A stretch of DNA of 64,000 nt, taken from NCBI GenBank assembly GCA_028023455.1, contig JAQFVV010007214.1, positions 1 through 64,000 on the forward strand, written 5' to 3'. The stretch comes from Epiperipatus broadwayi (Eukaryota > Onychophora > Udeonychophora > Euonychophora > Peripatidae). The notes beneath the pieces are model-generated. The model made no database searches. It was given only the letters and a program-made list of their open reading frames with translations, and was not told where the DNA came from. Position numbers and translations under genes: made by a program. Of the stretch, positions 10,891-23,334 are shown one piece after another (position 1 is the first letter of the stretch; each line of letters begins with the position of its first letter).

Positions 10891-11065
10891 TTGCTGATTA
10901 GTTGTCTTTTCTATGCCCTGTTCCAATTATTCCGCTCCTTTTTATCTATGTCTATTTAATTCTATTTATCGGCCAAAACATTTGCTGATTAGTTGTCTTT
11001 TCTATGCCCTGTTCCAATTATTCTGCCCCTTTTTATCTATGTCTATTTAATTCTATTTATCGGCA
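10891..11065. repeat. 90-bp tandem duplication
   Basis: Two copies, each starting TTTGCTGATTAGTTGTCTTT, at 10891 and 10981, nearly identical to the TTTATCGGC end. It sits in the leader between the gag start and the primer-binding-like site of the gypsy element. Confidence 0.9.
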
Positions 11066-12001
11066 AAAAAGAAAATCAAGTTAATGTACGAATGTTTAAT
11101 TCATTATGCTAGTATTATTTTATTTTATTTACTTTTTTTTTTTTTTACAAAAGAAAAAAAAAACTTTAAGTATGAGTTATTTTGAATCATTACAAAACTT
11201 TCATTCATTAAGCCAGTATTTAACAGTATTTTATTTTGCTTTTTTTTACGAAACAAAAAAAAAAAACCAACAAATTCATATATAAGTTATTTTAAAATAT
11301 TACACTATAATAATTTAATAATTTTATTTGTAAAACGTCCTACCATTTATATATACATATATACAGCCTATGACCTACTTTTCCCCAACTTATTCATTTC
11401 ATGATTTTTCTATACCTTATTTTTATTTCAATTGCCCATGTTGATGTCAGTTTTTACTCAGATTAAATGGCAACTTTTCTTATATAATAAAATGTTAGCG
11501 ACTCAGTTTAGAGTGAAAATTGTTAAGCAATTATTAAGATAAAGGAATCTGTACTCCATATAACAAAATATCAAACTTCAATATAGTATATGTATAATTA
11601 TTTGAAATAAATTTCTCATCTATTTTATTTATACAGTATATTTATTGAATACAGTGTGAGCATTTGATTTATTGCTAACAATTTGAATCATAAATACATC
11701 TTAAATATTCGTTGCTACAAAAAATAAAACTATCATTGTGGATATGTAGATTACTGAGTAATATATTTTAATTATCTAAGAATATCTGTTAATTACACTA
11801 TATATTTTTAAAAAAAACAACAACTAACGAATCAAATTTTATATACCTTCTCTTATATACATTCAACATTTAATTTAGTTTTTTACTTTCCCCTACATAA
11901 AGTTTATATAGACATATGGCACGTAAATTATGTTACCGTAATTTACACATATCTCTAATTCAACTTGTTCTTTCCTTAATCGTACCACTTTTATATTTAA
12001 A
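11066..12001 (-). other. retroelement leader, no gene seen
   Basis: AT-rich, with poly-T and poly-A runs. If the primer-binding-like site at 12002-12015 is right, this is the untranslated leader of the gypsy element. Confidence 0.4.
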
Positions 12002-12015
12002 CCACATTGGCGCCA
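12002..12015 (-). promoter_or_regulatory. putative primer-binding site and LTR end
   Basis: The minus strand reads AGTAAAAC then TGGCGCCAATGTGG. TGGCGCC starts primer-binding sites that pair with the 3' end of certain Lys tRNAs. Just outside it (plus 12023) TGTACCAG could be the LTR end, read as CTGGTACA on the minus strand, like the LTR end of the element at 21.2 kb. A similar string lies at 42390-42403, upstream of another gag. Confidence 0.5.
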
Positions 12016-13437
12016 GTTTTACTGTACCAGCTCATACTTCCCTGTGGAATTCTGATCCTAATCTTGCACTGAGAATGAAGTGATCAATATTTAACAGGGA
12101 AAGTAATGTATACTAATTTAGCCAATTGTCTGTATTCATATATATTGGTACTTCCAGCTAAACTGATAGAAAGAGTGAATTGACAAGACTCTGCCAATTA
12201 AAAACCCCCTTTAGTTGATATCTGTATGCCTGAATGTTTAGGACTTATGGTAGGTGCACACCTTTGAAAATTCTGTTTACAAAATAACTTTTGAGCACCA
12301 ATCCTAGAAAAGAATAAAAAATGAATTCCCCCCTCCTAGAAGAATGTGCAATTCCATATTCAGTGGAGCATAATAATAAGATTTAACACCCTAGTAGAGT
12401 GATATCTCATGTGGCTAGCTCAGTACTCTACATCTAGGGTCTTCAATGGGTAAGTTAAATGGTTATTACAGGTACGTGGTTGATAAGGAAAGAGTACATT
12501 TTATCAAATAAATAATAATACGAAAATGAAACAAGTTTAATATTATGATTAAATATGTATTTAATCCCAAACACTCACCACTATCTCATGCTTATAATGA
12601 TATAATAAAAAATACTAAAGAATTAATTATTACAAGCTCATATATGTATTTGATGTATTGAAATAAATAAAATATAAATACAATTTTAAATGAATAAGAA
12701 AAATAATAAATCCCTAAAACTAATTTTAATGTTTTAAAATGAATGGAAGTGGGCTGAACTTTTTACCCTGTCGAAATAAGTTATGTCTTGTGTGATTTGA
12801 TATATATTTCTCATATAAAAGGTTTTTGGTCATACAGGCACACACTTCCACCCAGGATTTTAAAACCTGTTTTATTGATAGCAAATATAATAAAAAAACA
12901 ACTATTCGTGCATATATCTGCACTATAAAATATTTCACTAATTTCATATTTTATATGTCAAGAAGGTTGCATTAGCTCAGATACCATAGAACACTCAACA
13001 TTAGATACTGTATGTATTTGCCTTTTATGATAAATTCTTACACATGTATATAAGTGCAGCAAAATTATACACTTACTATTATTCTAAATATAAAATTATT
13101 AATGAACTTGCTTATGAGGAATTTACAATAAATAAACCCCTTTTGCACTCATCATAAGGTGCAGCAGTGACAAAAAATAACCTATGAGGATATACGGATA
13201 AATACATTTTCGACACTCAACATAAGGTGTCATATTTACCAAATATAACAAGTGTGTGTGCGTGTATATACACATGTATATTTACATATGACAATTTTCA
13301 GAAGTAACAAACAAGCAGCAATAAAAAAAACTAATTGCAACCTTTGCTGAAAATACTAGAATTTGGGATAGAAACATGAATTAACAGATTTAAGTAAAAG
13401 CTGTATCATTATGCCTGTAATAACCATAAATTGCATT

Positions 13438-13475
<38 letters not shown>

Positions 13476-16400
13476 TAACCTCCCCCCCGCGCATTCTAAC
13501 CCCAAAATATACTGTTTATTACGAATATTACGGGTTCTAGCTCAGTTAACAAATAAATAAATAAAATATTCAGCATTAATTAAAATGATTACTAGCTCTA
13601 ATTTTAAAATACCAATACGATTCAATTTTAAAATGAATTAACAAATATTTACTATTTTCATGAGACCTGGAGTGACAATACAGGGAACGAGATAGACTAC
13701 ATTGAGCCATTATCCACACGATACTACCTCAATGGCATAAGAACACTATTCCCCCTTTTTACTATACCAAATAATTAACTCATAGTATTCTTATGACTTT
13801 CTGAGCTCTATTCACTACGATTAAAATAATAATCATATCCTAATCTTCTTTATAACAAGAATCTAGCTCAATTAAATAAAATGAAGTAAAATAAAATAAA
13901 ATCTCAGGTTCATAAATTGTATTCTAACTGATTTAAAATTACGGTAGTAAAATATGAAAAGGGAATTTTATGTCATAATCTACTACACAGCAACTAATAA
14001 TAATAAAATAATAATAACAATAATAATATAATATAATTTTATTTCTTCCTAAAATGAAATAAATAAATACGTACGTGGTAGTATTTTAATAATCTGACAA
14101 CAGAATACGTGTGGCAACCAATAGCATATAATTTAATGTAATATTGTGGTAACCGACTTATGACCGATAAATAATATAAAATTATGATCTTTTAATTTTA
14201 ACATACCAATAAATTCTCAAAATTCTTATAACACTTTTATGTTTACCTTTTGTGCAAAACTTATATGTCTGTTTCAATTATAAATGTATCGTGATTTCAT
14301 GCATCCATGTGGAGAAATAACAACTCGGACACAAAAACTTTAATACAAATTTAAAACAAAGTTTATTAACAACATAAATAAATTAACAATATTTTTACAC
14401 TATATACATTGGATATCCCTTACTTTCATATCTCAACTTCGTTTATTAGTTTATAAAATGAAATCAAAATATTATTTACTTTTCCTATTTAAATCTTTTT
14501 TTTTTTTTAACATTTAAGAAAATACAGTATTATTACCTGATTTATTATTATGGTTAGCTTATTACAAAATGCATTTCTTATATGATTATCACAAACACTT
14601 TTCATCCCTAATATTATTAAAATTACATTTTTTACAAAATTTACGTTCGTAATAAAATTCTACAAAATAATAAAATTTAGTTTCATATTGGTTGTATGGA
14701 ATCTTACAAAGTCAAAACACTATTCTACATTCGGTATTAGGTTTTTATTATTCATTATCCGATGTTTATTAATCCTAATATTCTCATTCAAGCCTTACTT
14801 TGGATGATATAATTATAACTATTAATATACCACGCACAAGTATATATTTATTATACCTTATTGAATTTTCTCTTAATAAACATGCAATACTCATTCCCTC
14901 CAACATTGATATTTAAAAAAATTCAAATTTTATTATCACTTTTAAAATACTTGGTTTAGATTTCTTTTCAAAATCTTATATTCATTTCTGAATTAATTTT
15001 ACAATGTATTATATGATTCTTTCTCTCTTTATGATATTTTGGACTTTCAATTTTAAAGTTACACAATTCTATACATTCAAGCAAATAAACTATTCTTACA
15101 TAAATGATAACATATCTTCAGTTCTATTTTATTCATTATTTCTTTGAAAATATCTTTCTGACCGATGCAGATTCATGAAATAAGGATAGCGAAGATAGAT
15201 GCATAGGATCAAAATACAACTAGAATATTACTCGTCATATACCTTGACAATCATGGCACAGTGAATTAAAAGATACTATAGAGGAGTGACCTTTACCTGT
15301 CTACCAACCTCTATCATAGGAACGATGCTAAAGCTATTTCTTCAGCTTTATTCTAACATCAAAAGTTTAAAGATATGCAAAACACTGTCCAAACCATATG
15401 TGTTCAGTCATAGGACTTTGTTAACTATACTAAATCACACAAAACTAAATATGATCCAAATCCCTTATATTTTCCTATTTCTTAAAAAAAAACACATCAT
15501 CTTGGTTTCCTCTTCACTAGTACTTCCAAGTCACTATCCGATCTTATTTCTCAAGATTTTTTCTATACTGTACATCGACAAATACATATCTGCATTACTA
15601 ACAATAATAAAATTCATTGATATTTTAAAACTATTCCACTGTTCTATAAGAAAATCTTTTTACTACTTTCCTCCGTATATTTAATCATATACAAACTATT
15701 TAAATATCTGAATACTTTATCACATGAAAGTTCAAAAGAATCACACAATTGTTCTGTTAAATTATATTATTAATATACTTTACATAAATTATTGCATGCA
15801 TATTCCGAATTACTCCTATCTCATTATATGTTAAAATGTTGCATAAAATGTGTACATATAATTAAGACTTTCACACTTCATTCTTAGGTCAATAGATGAT
15901 CTAAAAAAAAAATACATTATGCATTATAAATAACTATTACAATTACCAAACGACCTTTATCTCCTCGATCGCGTTCCGTAGGCTTCACCATCCATTTGAT
16001 CCTTGTAGATATAAGATTCACATCCTTACACTTTATTTTAAACACTATTTCTATAATTTTATCAAGCTATTATATTTAAATTTTAATATTACTAAATTTA
16101 TGTTTTATGTTTTCCCTAATCTCACATAACATTTTATATTTTAAAATAAATTAGTAAAAAATATTCAAACTATATTTACTGTACTCCTTCATCAAATTTT
16201 CCTGAAAAACCGTTCATACTAAAGCCAAAAAAAAATTGTTTATCATTTCTTTTCCATTCACTTAATGTTCCTCTCCCTGCTTGTTCAATTTTAAGGTAAA
16301 ACAAATATTACTTCGTTCAATAAATATTCATGAATGATAATCCTTGGTTTTTATAATATTTATTACAATTATTAATTATGATATTAGTTAATCCCGTAAA

Positions 16401-18115
16401 AAAAACTTCTAAATATTCTCTTCTAATATTTCTTGCTAATATTTTCTCCCGCGTGACTTTTACGATGCATCTTCTCAGTACTTTGATTTAAATATTCAAT
16501 AAAACTTTTCTGTTTCCATGGATTCATTTCATTAAGTAAATTAGATTTATAGTTTCCAAATCTTTATCTTTATTAATCATTTCTCTAATGAACACTTTAT
16601 AATATTTTTAATTCTTCTTAGAGAAAGTTTTTCTGTTCCTTTTTCATAAAAACACAATAGCTCTTTCATATTATTATTCTGTAACTTTTTTCCTTCTTTT
16701 TAAAATTCTGGTACTATATACTTTGTAATGTTTCCTTTAAAAAGACAAACATTCTTTCTCCATTATAACTTTTACATAATTTTTTCCTTATGATATACGC
16801 ATCTTAATTTTTCCATAGAGAAGAATAAAAAAAACTTCGGAGTAGCCTTTTAAAATTGTGCGTCATAATTTTTCCTGACGGCAAATAACTTTTCTTTTAA
16901 GTTTTCTGTATAATGTCCAAATTATATTTATCTGAGTTCTAATGATTTTCTGGTTGATCACAAATAAACTGTATTCAATGCACTTTACAATTATTTTTAC
17001 TTTATCAATACTTTTAGGTACTTTTTTCTGTAGTATTTCCATTTTTACTGCAAGGTTTCGGCTAAACTTGAATAAAATCCTGGCAAGAAATCTTTTAGAT
17101 TAGCCTTCCATTTAAAGGCAATTCAAAATATTATATTTTAAAACAAAACTTTTAAAATAAATACAAATTTTTTTAAATTATAACACTTTTCAAGCTTACG
17201 ATCTTATACAGCTAAAAATATGTTCCTCCTTCCTTTACTTACACATTCCTTCTCCCGCTCCATCTAATTCCTATATTTCGTCTGCTAAATTACCTCCATT
17301 GATTGGTTAATGACTTTTTTTAGCGCGAACAAATTTACACATTTTTAGTTTTATAATAGATTAAACTTTTTAAAATAAAGAATTTATGACGTCATGTTTT
17401 AAAATATTACTTAGAATAGTATTTTTAAACTCAATTATAGTTTTATCAAAATCATTTAAATTTTAAAACAATTATTAAAATAACATTCAATATTTCAACT
17501 TTTACTTTAACGATAGATAGCAATTACATTTAGTTTTATAATTCACAAACTTTATTATTATATTCTAACAAGTGTGTGTGTGAAGGTATATAATATACAG
17601 TCACATGATTACTAACTTTATCAGATGATTTTTTTTTTTAATTTATGTCTCGGTCTAAATTACCAAAACTGATATATTTTATAAAAATTTGGAAAATAAT
17701 TTAAAAATGTAGAACTAAATATAATTCTCACCATCCCAAAGTTTATTTTAAAATATATTAGATTAAATTTGAATATTAATTATAATTATAATATTACATA
17801 TAGCGTTTATTTAATTAATTAGTTTTAAAACATTACAATTGGATTGTTAATATACTTTTAACTATTTATAGCTGTATTATTTTATATGGCCAGCTTTTAC
17901 AACCATAAGCAAGGATATAATTAAGCTTTATTTAACTGTTCCTTTTTAAAATAATCCATTACACTTTTACATACCAGGTATTTTTCAGCCTTAAATTGTA
18001 CTATAAAATCTAATCGATCATACAATTATCAGTATATTACACAAACGTATTTTAAAATTTTAAATTTTTTAGCAATTGACCATTCTACCTTATTATGACC
18101 TATAGATAAGGGCAC
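12016..18115. other. AT-rich, G-poor region, no gene seen
   Basis: The plus strand here has far more C than G, especially 14300-17900, the bias expected of minus-oriented retroelement sequence. A 132-codon plus-strand frame at 15286-15684 is hydrophobic and low-complexity and I do not call it a gene. A short minus-strand frame near 16540-16430 (MNPWKQKSFIEYL) is the most protein-like piece. A (TA)n tract lies at 13443-13473. LTR sequence of the gypsy element may start at 12023, but I could not find its far end. Confidence 0.5.
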
Positions 18116-18277
18116 AATATATATATATATATATATATAATTATAATTGAAATAATATTTTTAAACGGTTTATAAACAATTCAAACAATCTTTAAATCCG
18201 CAGAAGTACTTTCGGTTACTTTCAAACCTGCCTCAACTGCTATTAAATTCAAAAACTAAAAGCGGAAGCAAACGTCA

Positions 18278-18688
18278 TCAATTCAAATTCCACGAATCTC
18301 GTATTTTAATGTTAGAAGCTTGTCGATTTATCAAATGTGTTTTATTCCTGTTTATAAAAATTGCCTCTTTAATTTTTCTTTTACTATGGTTTCTCTCTTC
18401 ATGAAGAATTTTCACATTTTCAAAATTAAATTTAAATTTATGTTTACATGTTTTTTCATGATCAAAGAAAACTGAAGAAGATATTAAATCACCATTATTT
18501 TTATTTTTTACATGCTTATATAACAATTCGTGTTCCTTCAATCTTTTCTCAATGTTGCACCTAGATTCACCTATATATGATAGCATACAATCACAAAAAA
18601 TTTGATATATGACATTACTTTTTTGCTTGATAGGTATGACATCCTTAGAATTATTAACTAGTTTGTTAATATTGTTTGGAATGTAGAA
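18278..18688 (-). pseudogene. Penelope-like element, GIY-YIG endonuclease end (left copy)
   Basis: The minus strand is open for about 136 codons to a stop, with no start of its own. It reads FYIPNNINKLV, then IYQIFCDCMLSYIGESRCNI with the YIG of the GIY-YIG nuclease, KRLKEHELLYKH, SVFFDHEKTCKH and KRKIKEAIFINRN. This is the C-terminal endonuclease of Penelope-like retroelements, which nicks target DNA to prime reverse transcription. RT is missing: the copy is truncated at 18688, where the loop ends and the inverted copy starts. Its tail runs to about 18138. Confidence 0.85.
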
Positions 18689-18689
18689 A

Positions 18690-18956
18690 AGATTGAAGGA
18701 ACACGAATTGTTATATAAGCCTGTAAAAAATAAAAATAATGGTGATTTAATATCTTCTTCAGTTTTCTTTGATCATGAAAAAACATGTAAACATAAATTT
18801 AAATTTAATTTTGAAAATGTGAAAATTCTTCATGAAGAGAGAAACCATAGTAAAAGAAAAATTAAAGAGGCAATTTTTATAAACAGGAATAAAACACATT
18901 TGATAAATCGACAAGCTTCTAACATTAAAATAAGAGATTCGTGGAATTTGAATTGA
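18690..18956 (+). pseudogene. Penelope-like element, GIY-YIG endonuclease end (right copy)
   Basis: The inverted twin of the left copy, cut further in: it starts inside the nuclease (KRLKEHELLYKP) and lacks the YIG motif. It reads on without a stop to WNLN and a stop. One codon differs from the left copy (Pro for His in LLYKP/H). Truncation at the junction string GAAAAGATTGAAG, present in both strands, suggests template switching. Confidence 0.85.
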
Positions 18957-19136
18957 TGACGTTTGCTTCCGCTTTTAGTTTTTGAATTTAATAGCAGTTG
19001 AGGCAGGTTTGAAAGTAACCGAAAGTACTTCTGCGGATTTAAAGATTGTTTGAATTGTTTATAAACCGTTTAAAAATATTATTTCAATTATAATTACAAT
19101 ATTATTTTTAATTAACGAATATTTTTATTTATTTTA

Positions 19137-19163
19137 CATATATATATATATATATATATATAT
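19137..19163. repeat. (TA)n tract after PLE tail
   Basis: About 27 bp of alternating TA, 40 bp beyond the right palindrome arm. Confidence 0.9.
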
Positions 19164-19164
19164 A

Positions 19165-19799
19165 AACAAAAAAATAAAGACTTATAAATCCAATAAATAA
19201 TATAATATTTCAACCAGAGGACTGGTTTTCATCAGAAAGAAAAAAAAATACACAGTAAAATGGCGATAATCAAAAATTACAGATTTGGTAAAAGATTAAA
19301 AATTTAACAAAACCCCCCTGATTGGTCACAAAATCTAACACAGAATATCTACCCAATCAATGACAAAATTAAAAAAAAAAAAAATTACATTCCCTCCTAA
19401 TCAAGCTTAAATTCTATTTAAATTAAAATAAATATAAAAATAAAAAATCCAAAATTAAAAATTAAAATATACATATGTGCATACATAGAAAAATTAAACT
19501 ATGCTCACACACAAAAAATAGCTGTGCTCACATTAATATTCATTAAAAACTAAAATACTTATACATTTTAAAAATTATAGTTAGTGCAAAGTACAATAAT
19601 TTATAACTAATTATTTATCTATAAACCAAATAAACACAGATATTAAACATCCATGTAACTAATCTTTACATAAAAAACCTCATATAAGAAAATTTTCACA
19701 TAAAAAACACACATATAGAAATCATTTAGGGGACCAGGTAACCCAGAGATGTAATAGTTCCAGTATTCAAATTCAATCCATGTGGTTCTAAGGTCTTGA

Positions 19800-19800
<1 letters not shown>
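19165..19800 (-). mobile_element. possible PLE terminal region with hammerhead-like core
   Basis: Minus-strand sequence between two (TA)n tracts. It has no ORF. Near its 3' side it holds CTGATGA, a six-pair hairpin (AACCAG/CTGGTT) and GAAAT at plus 19209-19235, the arrangement of a hammerhead core. I could not find convincing stem I or III partners. The link to PLEs is inferred from position and from hammerheads known in PLE terminal repeats. Confidence 0.35.
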
Positions 19801-19802
<2 letters not shown>

Positions 19803-19837
<35 letters not shown>

Positions 19838-19862
19838 TATAAAAATCATTTAAAAAGAGATA

Positions 19863-19900
<38 letters not shown>

Positions 19901-19920
19901 CTATCTCTTTTTAAATGATT
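19803..19920. repeat. (TA)n tracts within a 23-bp perfect inverted repeat
   Basis: Left arm 19844-19866 and right arm 19898-19920 are exact reverse complements (AATCATTTAAAAAGAGATAG and its partner) around a (TA)n core. A further (TA)n lies at 19803-19834. The right arm is the first 23 bp of the dispersed repeat that follows; the left arm is an inverted extra copy of it. Confidence 0.95.
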
Positions 19921-21219
19921 AATAATAATAATAAAAAATAGTAATATATTTAATTGGAAATATCATAGTTAATTATTTCAATATTGATAAAATATTTGAA
20001 AAATAAACTTTTGTATACATCTTCATCTTCTCCTGATTGAGCCTTGAGTGGGTTTGAAGTCAACTGGCTGTGTGATGAGGATTTCATCTCATTTGAGTAT
20101 AGGGAAAATGGCTTTTGTCATCAGCATGGCCATCTAGAACTGTCATGATCACATCTTGGTGATTTGGACAGAGAAACAAAAGTGCACCAGCTGGTTGTCT
20201 ACCCCACAGTCATTTTACAGGAACCTCTAGCAGATTGCTTCATATTTTTTGGTATATTTAATAATTATGATTATTATTAAATTTTCATCTGCTGTCTCGA
20301 ATGGTTACTTGATATCCACAAGACAAGAGTTCTTAAAAAAACTGTATAATGGATTTCTTCTTAAGAATATCAATAATAGTCTGGTCCATATATGAATCTT
20401 TAGTGACTGGATGATTGGAGAAATCTGGAGCCAAAGTAGTGAATGACTTGCCCAGAATCACTGCCAAAGAAAGAATGAATCCCACAGCACTGACTAAAAC
20501 CTATCACCCCACTCACAAGAACCAATTCAGGTATCCCCCCTGAAATGTATGAATCAGCCAACCCTTTTATTTTATCTTATCATTTAGATTATAACATTCC
20601 TTTCTAATTTTCTGATTAAATTATACATTTTAGGGTTTGATATAATTATCAGTTTCCATATTGAATACTCAGATCACTTCATTACAGATATCAATTCAAA
20701 AGAATTTCTATTTTATTTATAAAAAAATAATATTTTAATTACAACATTTATGATCGAACATTTTATCTTTTGGTCAGATTTTTTCCAAAGCAATTAACAT
20801 TTTTTTGATTATGGAATAAGATTAGGTAATTAAAAAAATAAAAAAATATACAAGTATATTGGAACAATTACTTTAATTATTTATTTTACTAATATGTTCC
20901 AACATTTGATCCATTTGGTTAATAAAGTTTGCTTTTCTCTATTTGACTTTTTCAGAGAAAAGCAAAATACATAAAATATATACTGAAAATATACAAAACA
21001 ATAAAAATGATATATAAAAAATACATCAGTTTATTATGTGTACAATATTTTAAATTTGTGTGTGTGGGGTATTCTAATGCTCAGACCCAACTTCCGTTAT
21101 TTATATAGCACATTTATATATTCGTTGTGTTTAATATATACAAATTTATATGTTTATCTGCTGTAATCTTCTTTACAGCAGACTTTGTGCATGGACATTT
21201 GATAATGCCCAGCACAATA
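19898..21219 (+). repeat. dispersed 1.3-kb repeat, copy 2
   Basis: Colinear with 5215-6550. The right boundary, after GTGCATGGACATTTGATAAT, meets a (TA)n tract into which the LTR element has inserted. Confidence 0.85.
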
Positions 21220-21238
21220 TATATATATATATATATAT

Positions 21239-22883
21239 TGTACCAGGTTCGAATATGTGTCTATCGAAACACCGGCCTCTTAGGCAGAGAAGAACATACT
21301 CGGAAAGTATGTATGCCCAAATGATAGCTATAAAAATATATAAGTAATGTTACATTTCCAGGACATAACTTCTTCTCGGCTGTTGAGTTCAACACCACGT
21401 TCAAAGCACTTTTTTTTGTTTGTGTATAAACACGGGCGCCAGCTATTTATTCTGAAAGAATAAACAACGCACTTTGAGCAATGGCCACTAACTCAATGCC
21501 TAAATATCCACAGCTAGCTCAGCTGTTTGTAATCACTAATAGATTATACATACTTAGTGGTTAAAAGAACTAATAAAAAAATTGATGAAAAGAATTGACC
21601 GACAAATAAAGCTTAAGTTTAAGACAATTTATTTTAATTAACATTATTAAACTAACTTTAAATATTTTACAAATCTTATTTACTAACATAATAATGGTAT
21701 TTAAATATAATGGTCATGCACACATTAACTCATACACTCACATATATAATAAGAACTCATTAAAGAATATAAAACATATATATATTGAAACACACAAATT
21801 AATAGTTCATTTTTTATGTGTTATAGAGTTGCTATAATTAAAATCTTGAGTTTTATGGATGCGATGGCTACTTTTAGAAATGAATGTAAGAAAATGTTTT
21901 ACGTAGGATTTTGAACGTACATTTAGAACTTTGCTTTTTCTTTGTTGCTGCTTCCATTTGCGAATACTTCCTGCCGGCTGGGATGTTTCCTTTGATTATT
22001 ATCCATTGGCACTATACTTGGAGACAATTAGATATTGATGGAGATTCTTTAAGCTGTTATGCGGACATTATTTTCACGGGCAGATTTTGTTGTTCTATTG
22101 GACTTAAGGATAGAGAAAGGCATATGTTTTCCGTGGTTTTTAACACTGCATTCTTGATTCTTATATAATTCACTGATATGTTGTACTCAACTAATTTGTA
22201 AACTGCCTTGTCCGATAACAAAATGTCTATTTATACCGACAAAGTGATTTCTTTTCGATATCTCCTGGCAAAATCTGTTGTTGAAATTCTTTAGCAATTA
22301 ATCCTTTGATAAATGTGTTTTTAATCGATTGTTTAATTAGTAGTAGCTATTTCAAAACATGTTGTTTTCATATCTCTAATTAGTAGCTCACTGCTGTGTT
22401 TTTAAAATACATTTCATTTCAATATTTATTTTCATGTGTTTTTCAATACGATTTTAACACACATTTATTATATCTCTTATTAACAAGCTTACATTTATCT
22501 ATTATTTACCATCGCACATCTATACACACATATATTACTAGTTTTAAGATTACCCTTTCTTTAATTCGAATGAAAAGAGATTTGTATTTTGTAAACTTTA
22601 AATTATTTATATTTTACAAATACTAATAAGAAAAACTGTTTACTTCCCTTTATAAACTTCTAGTTTGACTTCTTCTAACAAAACACCCCTCTCCCATTCT
22701 GATATTAATTAATTGCAGCTTTCATTTAAAAAACTAACGATAGAAAACTATTTGATTCTTATCTTATTCGAAAACAAACTGTAATAAACTCTTAAACTTT
22801 TAATTTTACTTTTTCTTTTATGAAAGATTATTTTAATAATTTTTTTAGATAAAATTATATGTGCCAATATCAATATTGGTACA
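21239..22883 (-). repeat. 3' LTR of non-autonomous element
   Basis: 1645 bp. Matches 25144-26791 throughout. An 85-codon plus-strand frame (21911-22168) appears in both LTRs but only because they are copies; it is on the wrong strand and I do not call it a gene. Confidence 0.9.
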
Positions 22884-22888
22884 TTACA

Positions 22889-22902
22889 CCACCACCCCCT
22901 TT
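22889..22902 (-). promoter_or_regulatory. polypurine tract
   Basis: AAAGGGGGTGGTGG on the minus strand, just inside the 3' LTR. Confidence 0.7.
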
Positions 22903-23142
22903 GAGAGTAAAATGCATCTATTTTTTGACCATTTTATCTATGACAACATTAAATCTTAATTTATTATTCTTTCTAAGTTTGCTTTTCTGATATCTTTTAC
23001 TTTACATACAAAGGGCAATCTCCAGTGATACTTTTCTTCTTTCTATGCTGGCAACCTTGTTTACAATGTTCTGAGTCCTGGATATTGACCACGAGGACAA
23101 ACTAATTTTGTGCACAGGGATCTTTTATAAACGAAGCTTCGG

Positions 23143-23334
23143 CTGTCGATTCTCTTGATCGGACTTTGACTGAGAAAAGATTGCTGCGAATGGCAGGAAT
23201 TTCAGCTGTCCATTTCCGACTTACGCTTTGGAAAACGATTGCCGATTCTCTTGATCGGACTTTAACTAAGAAGAGGTCGCTGCAAATGGCAGGAATTTTC
23301 AGCTGTCCATTTCCGACTTACGCTTTGGAAAATG
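23143..23334. repeat. 96-bp tandem duplication in element interior
   Basis: Two copies share GATTCTCTTGATCGGACTTT and GTCCATTTCCGACTTACGCT with few differences. They are more GC-rich than the surroundings. Purpose unknown; such direct repeats are common in non-coding interiors of LTR elements. Confidence 0.85.

Larger units (their letters stand above)
18138..19096. repeat. palindrome of two PLE 3' ends
   Basis: Left arm 18138-18548 and right arm 18686-19096 are each 411 bp and inverted, with two differences seen by eye. The loop is 137 bp. Both arms carry the C-terminus of the same Penelope-like element, 5' ends facing, 3' tails outward. (TA)n tracts lie just outside (18116-18137 and 19137-19163). 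Confidence 0.95.

Noticed and set aside
12410-12480. TAGCTCAGT string resembling a tRNA A box
   Set aside because: No B box at a fitting distance and no cloverleaf.
15286-15684. 132-codon plus-strand frame, hydrophobic
   Set aside because: Low-complexity, AT-derived composition; no domain; in a C-rich, G-poor stretch where the minus strand is more likely the element's sense strand.
21911-22168. 85-codon frame present twice (also 25816-26073)
   Set aside because: The two copies are in the LTRs of one element and on the strand opposite to its transcription; conservation is explained by LTR duplication.
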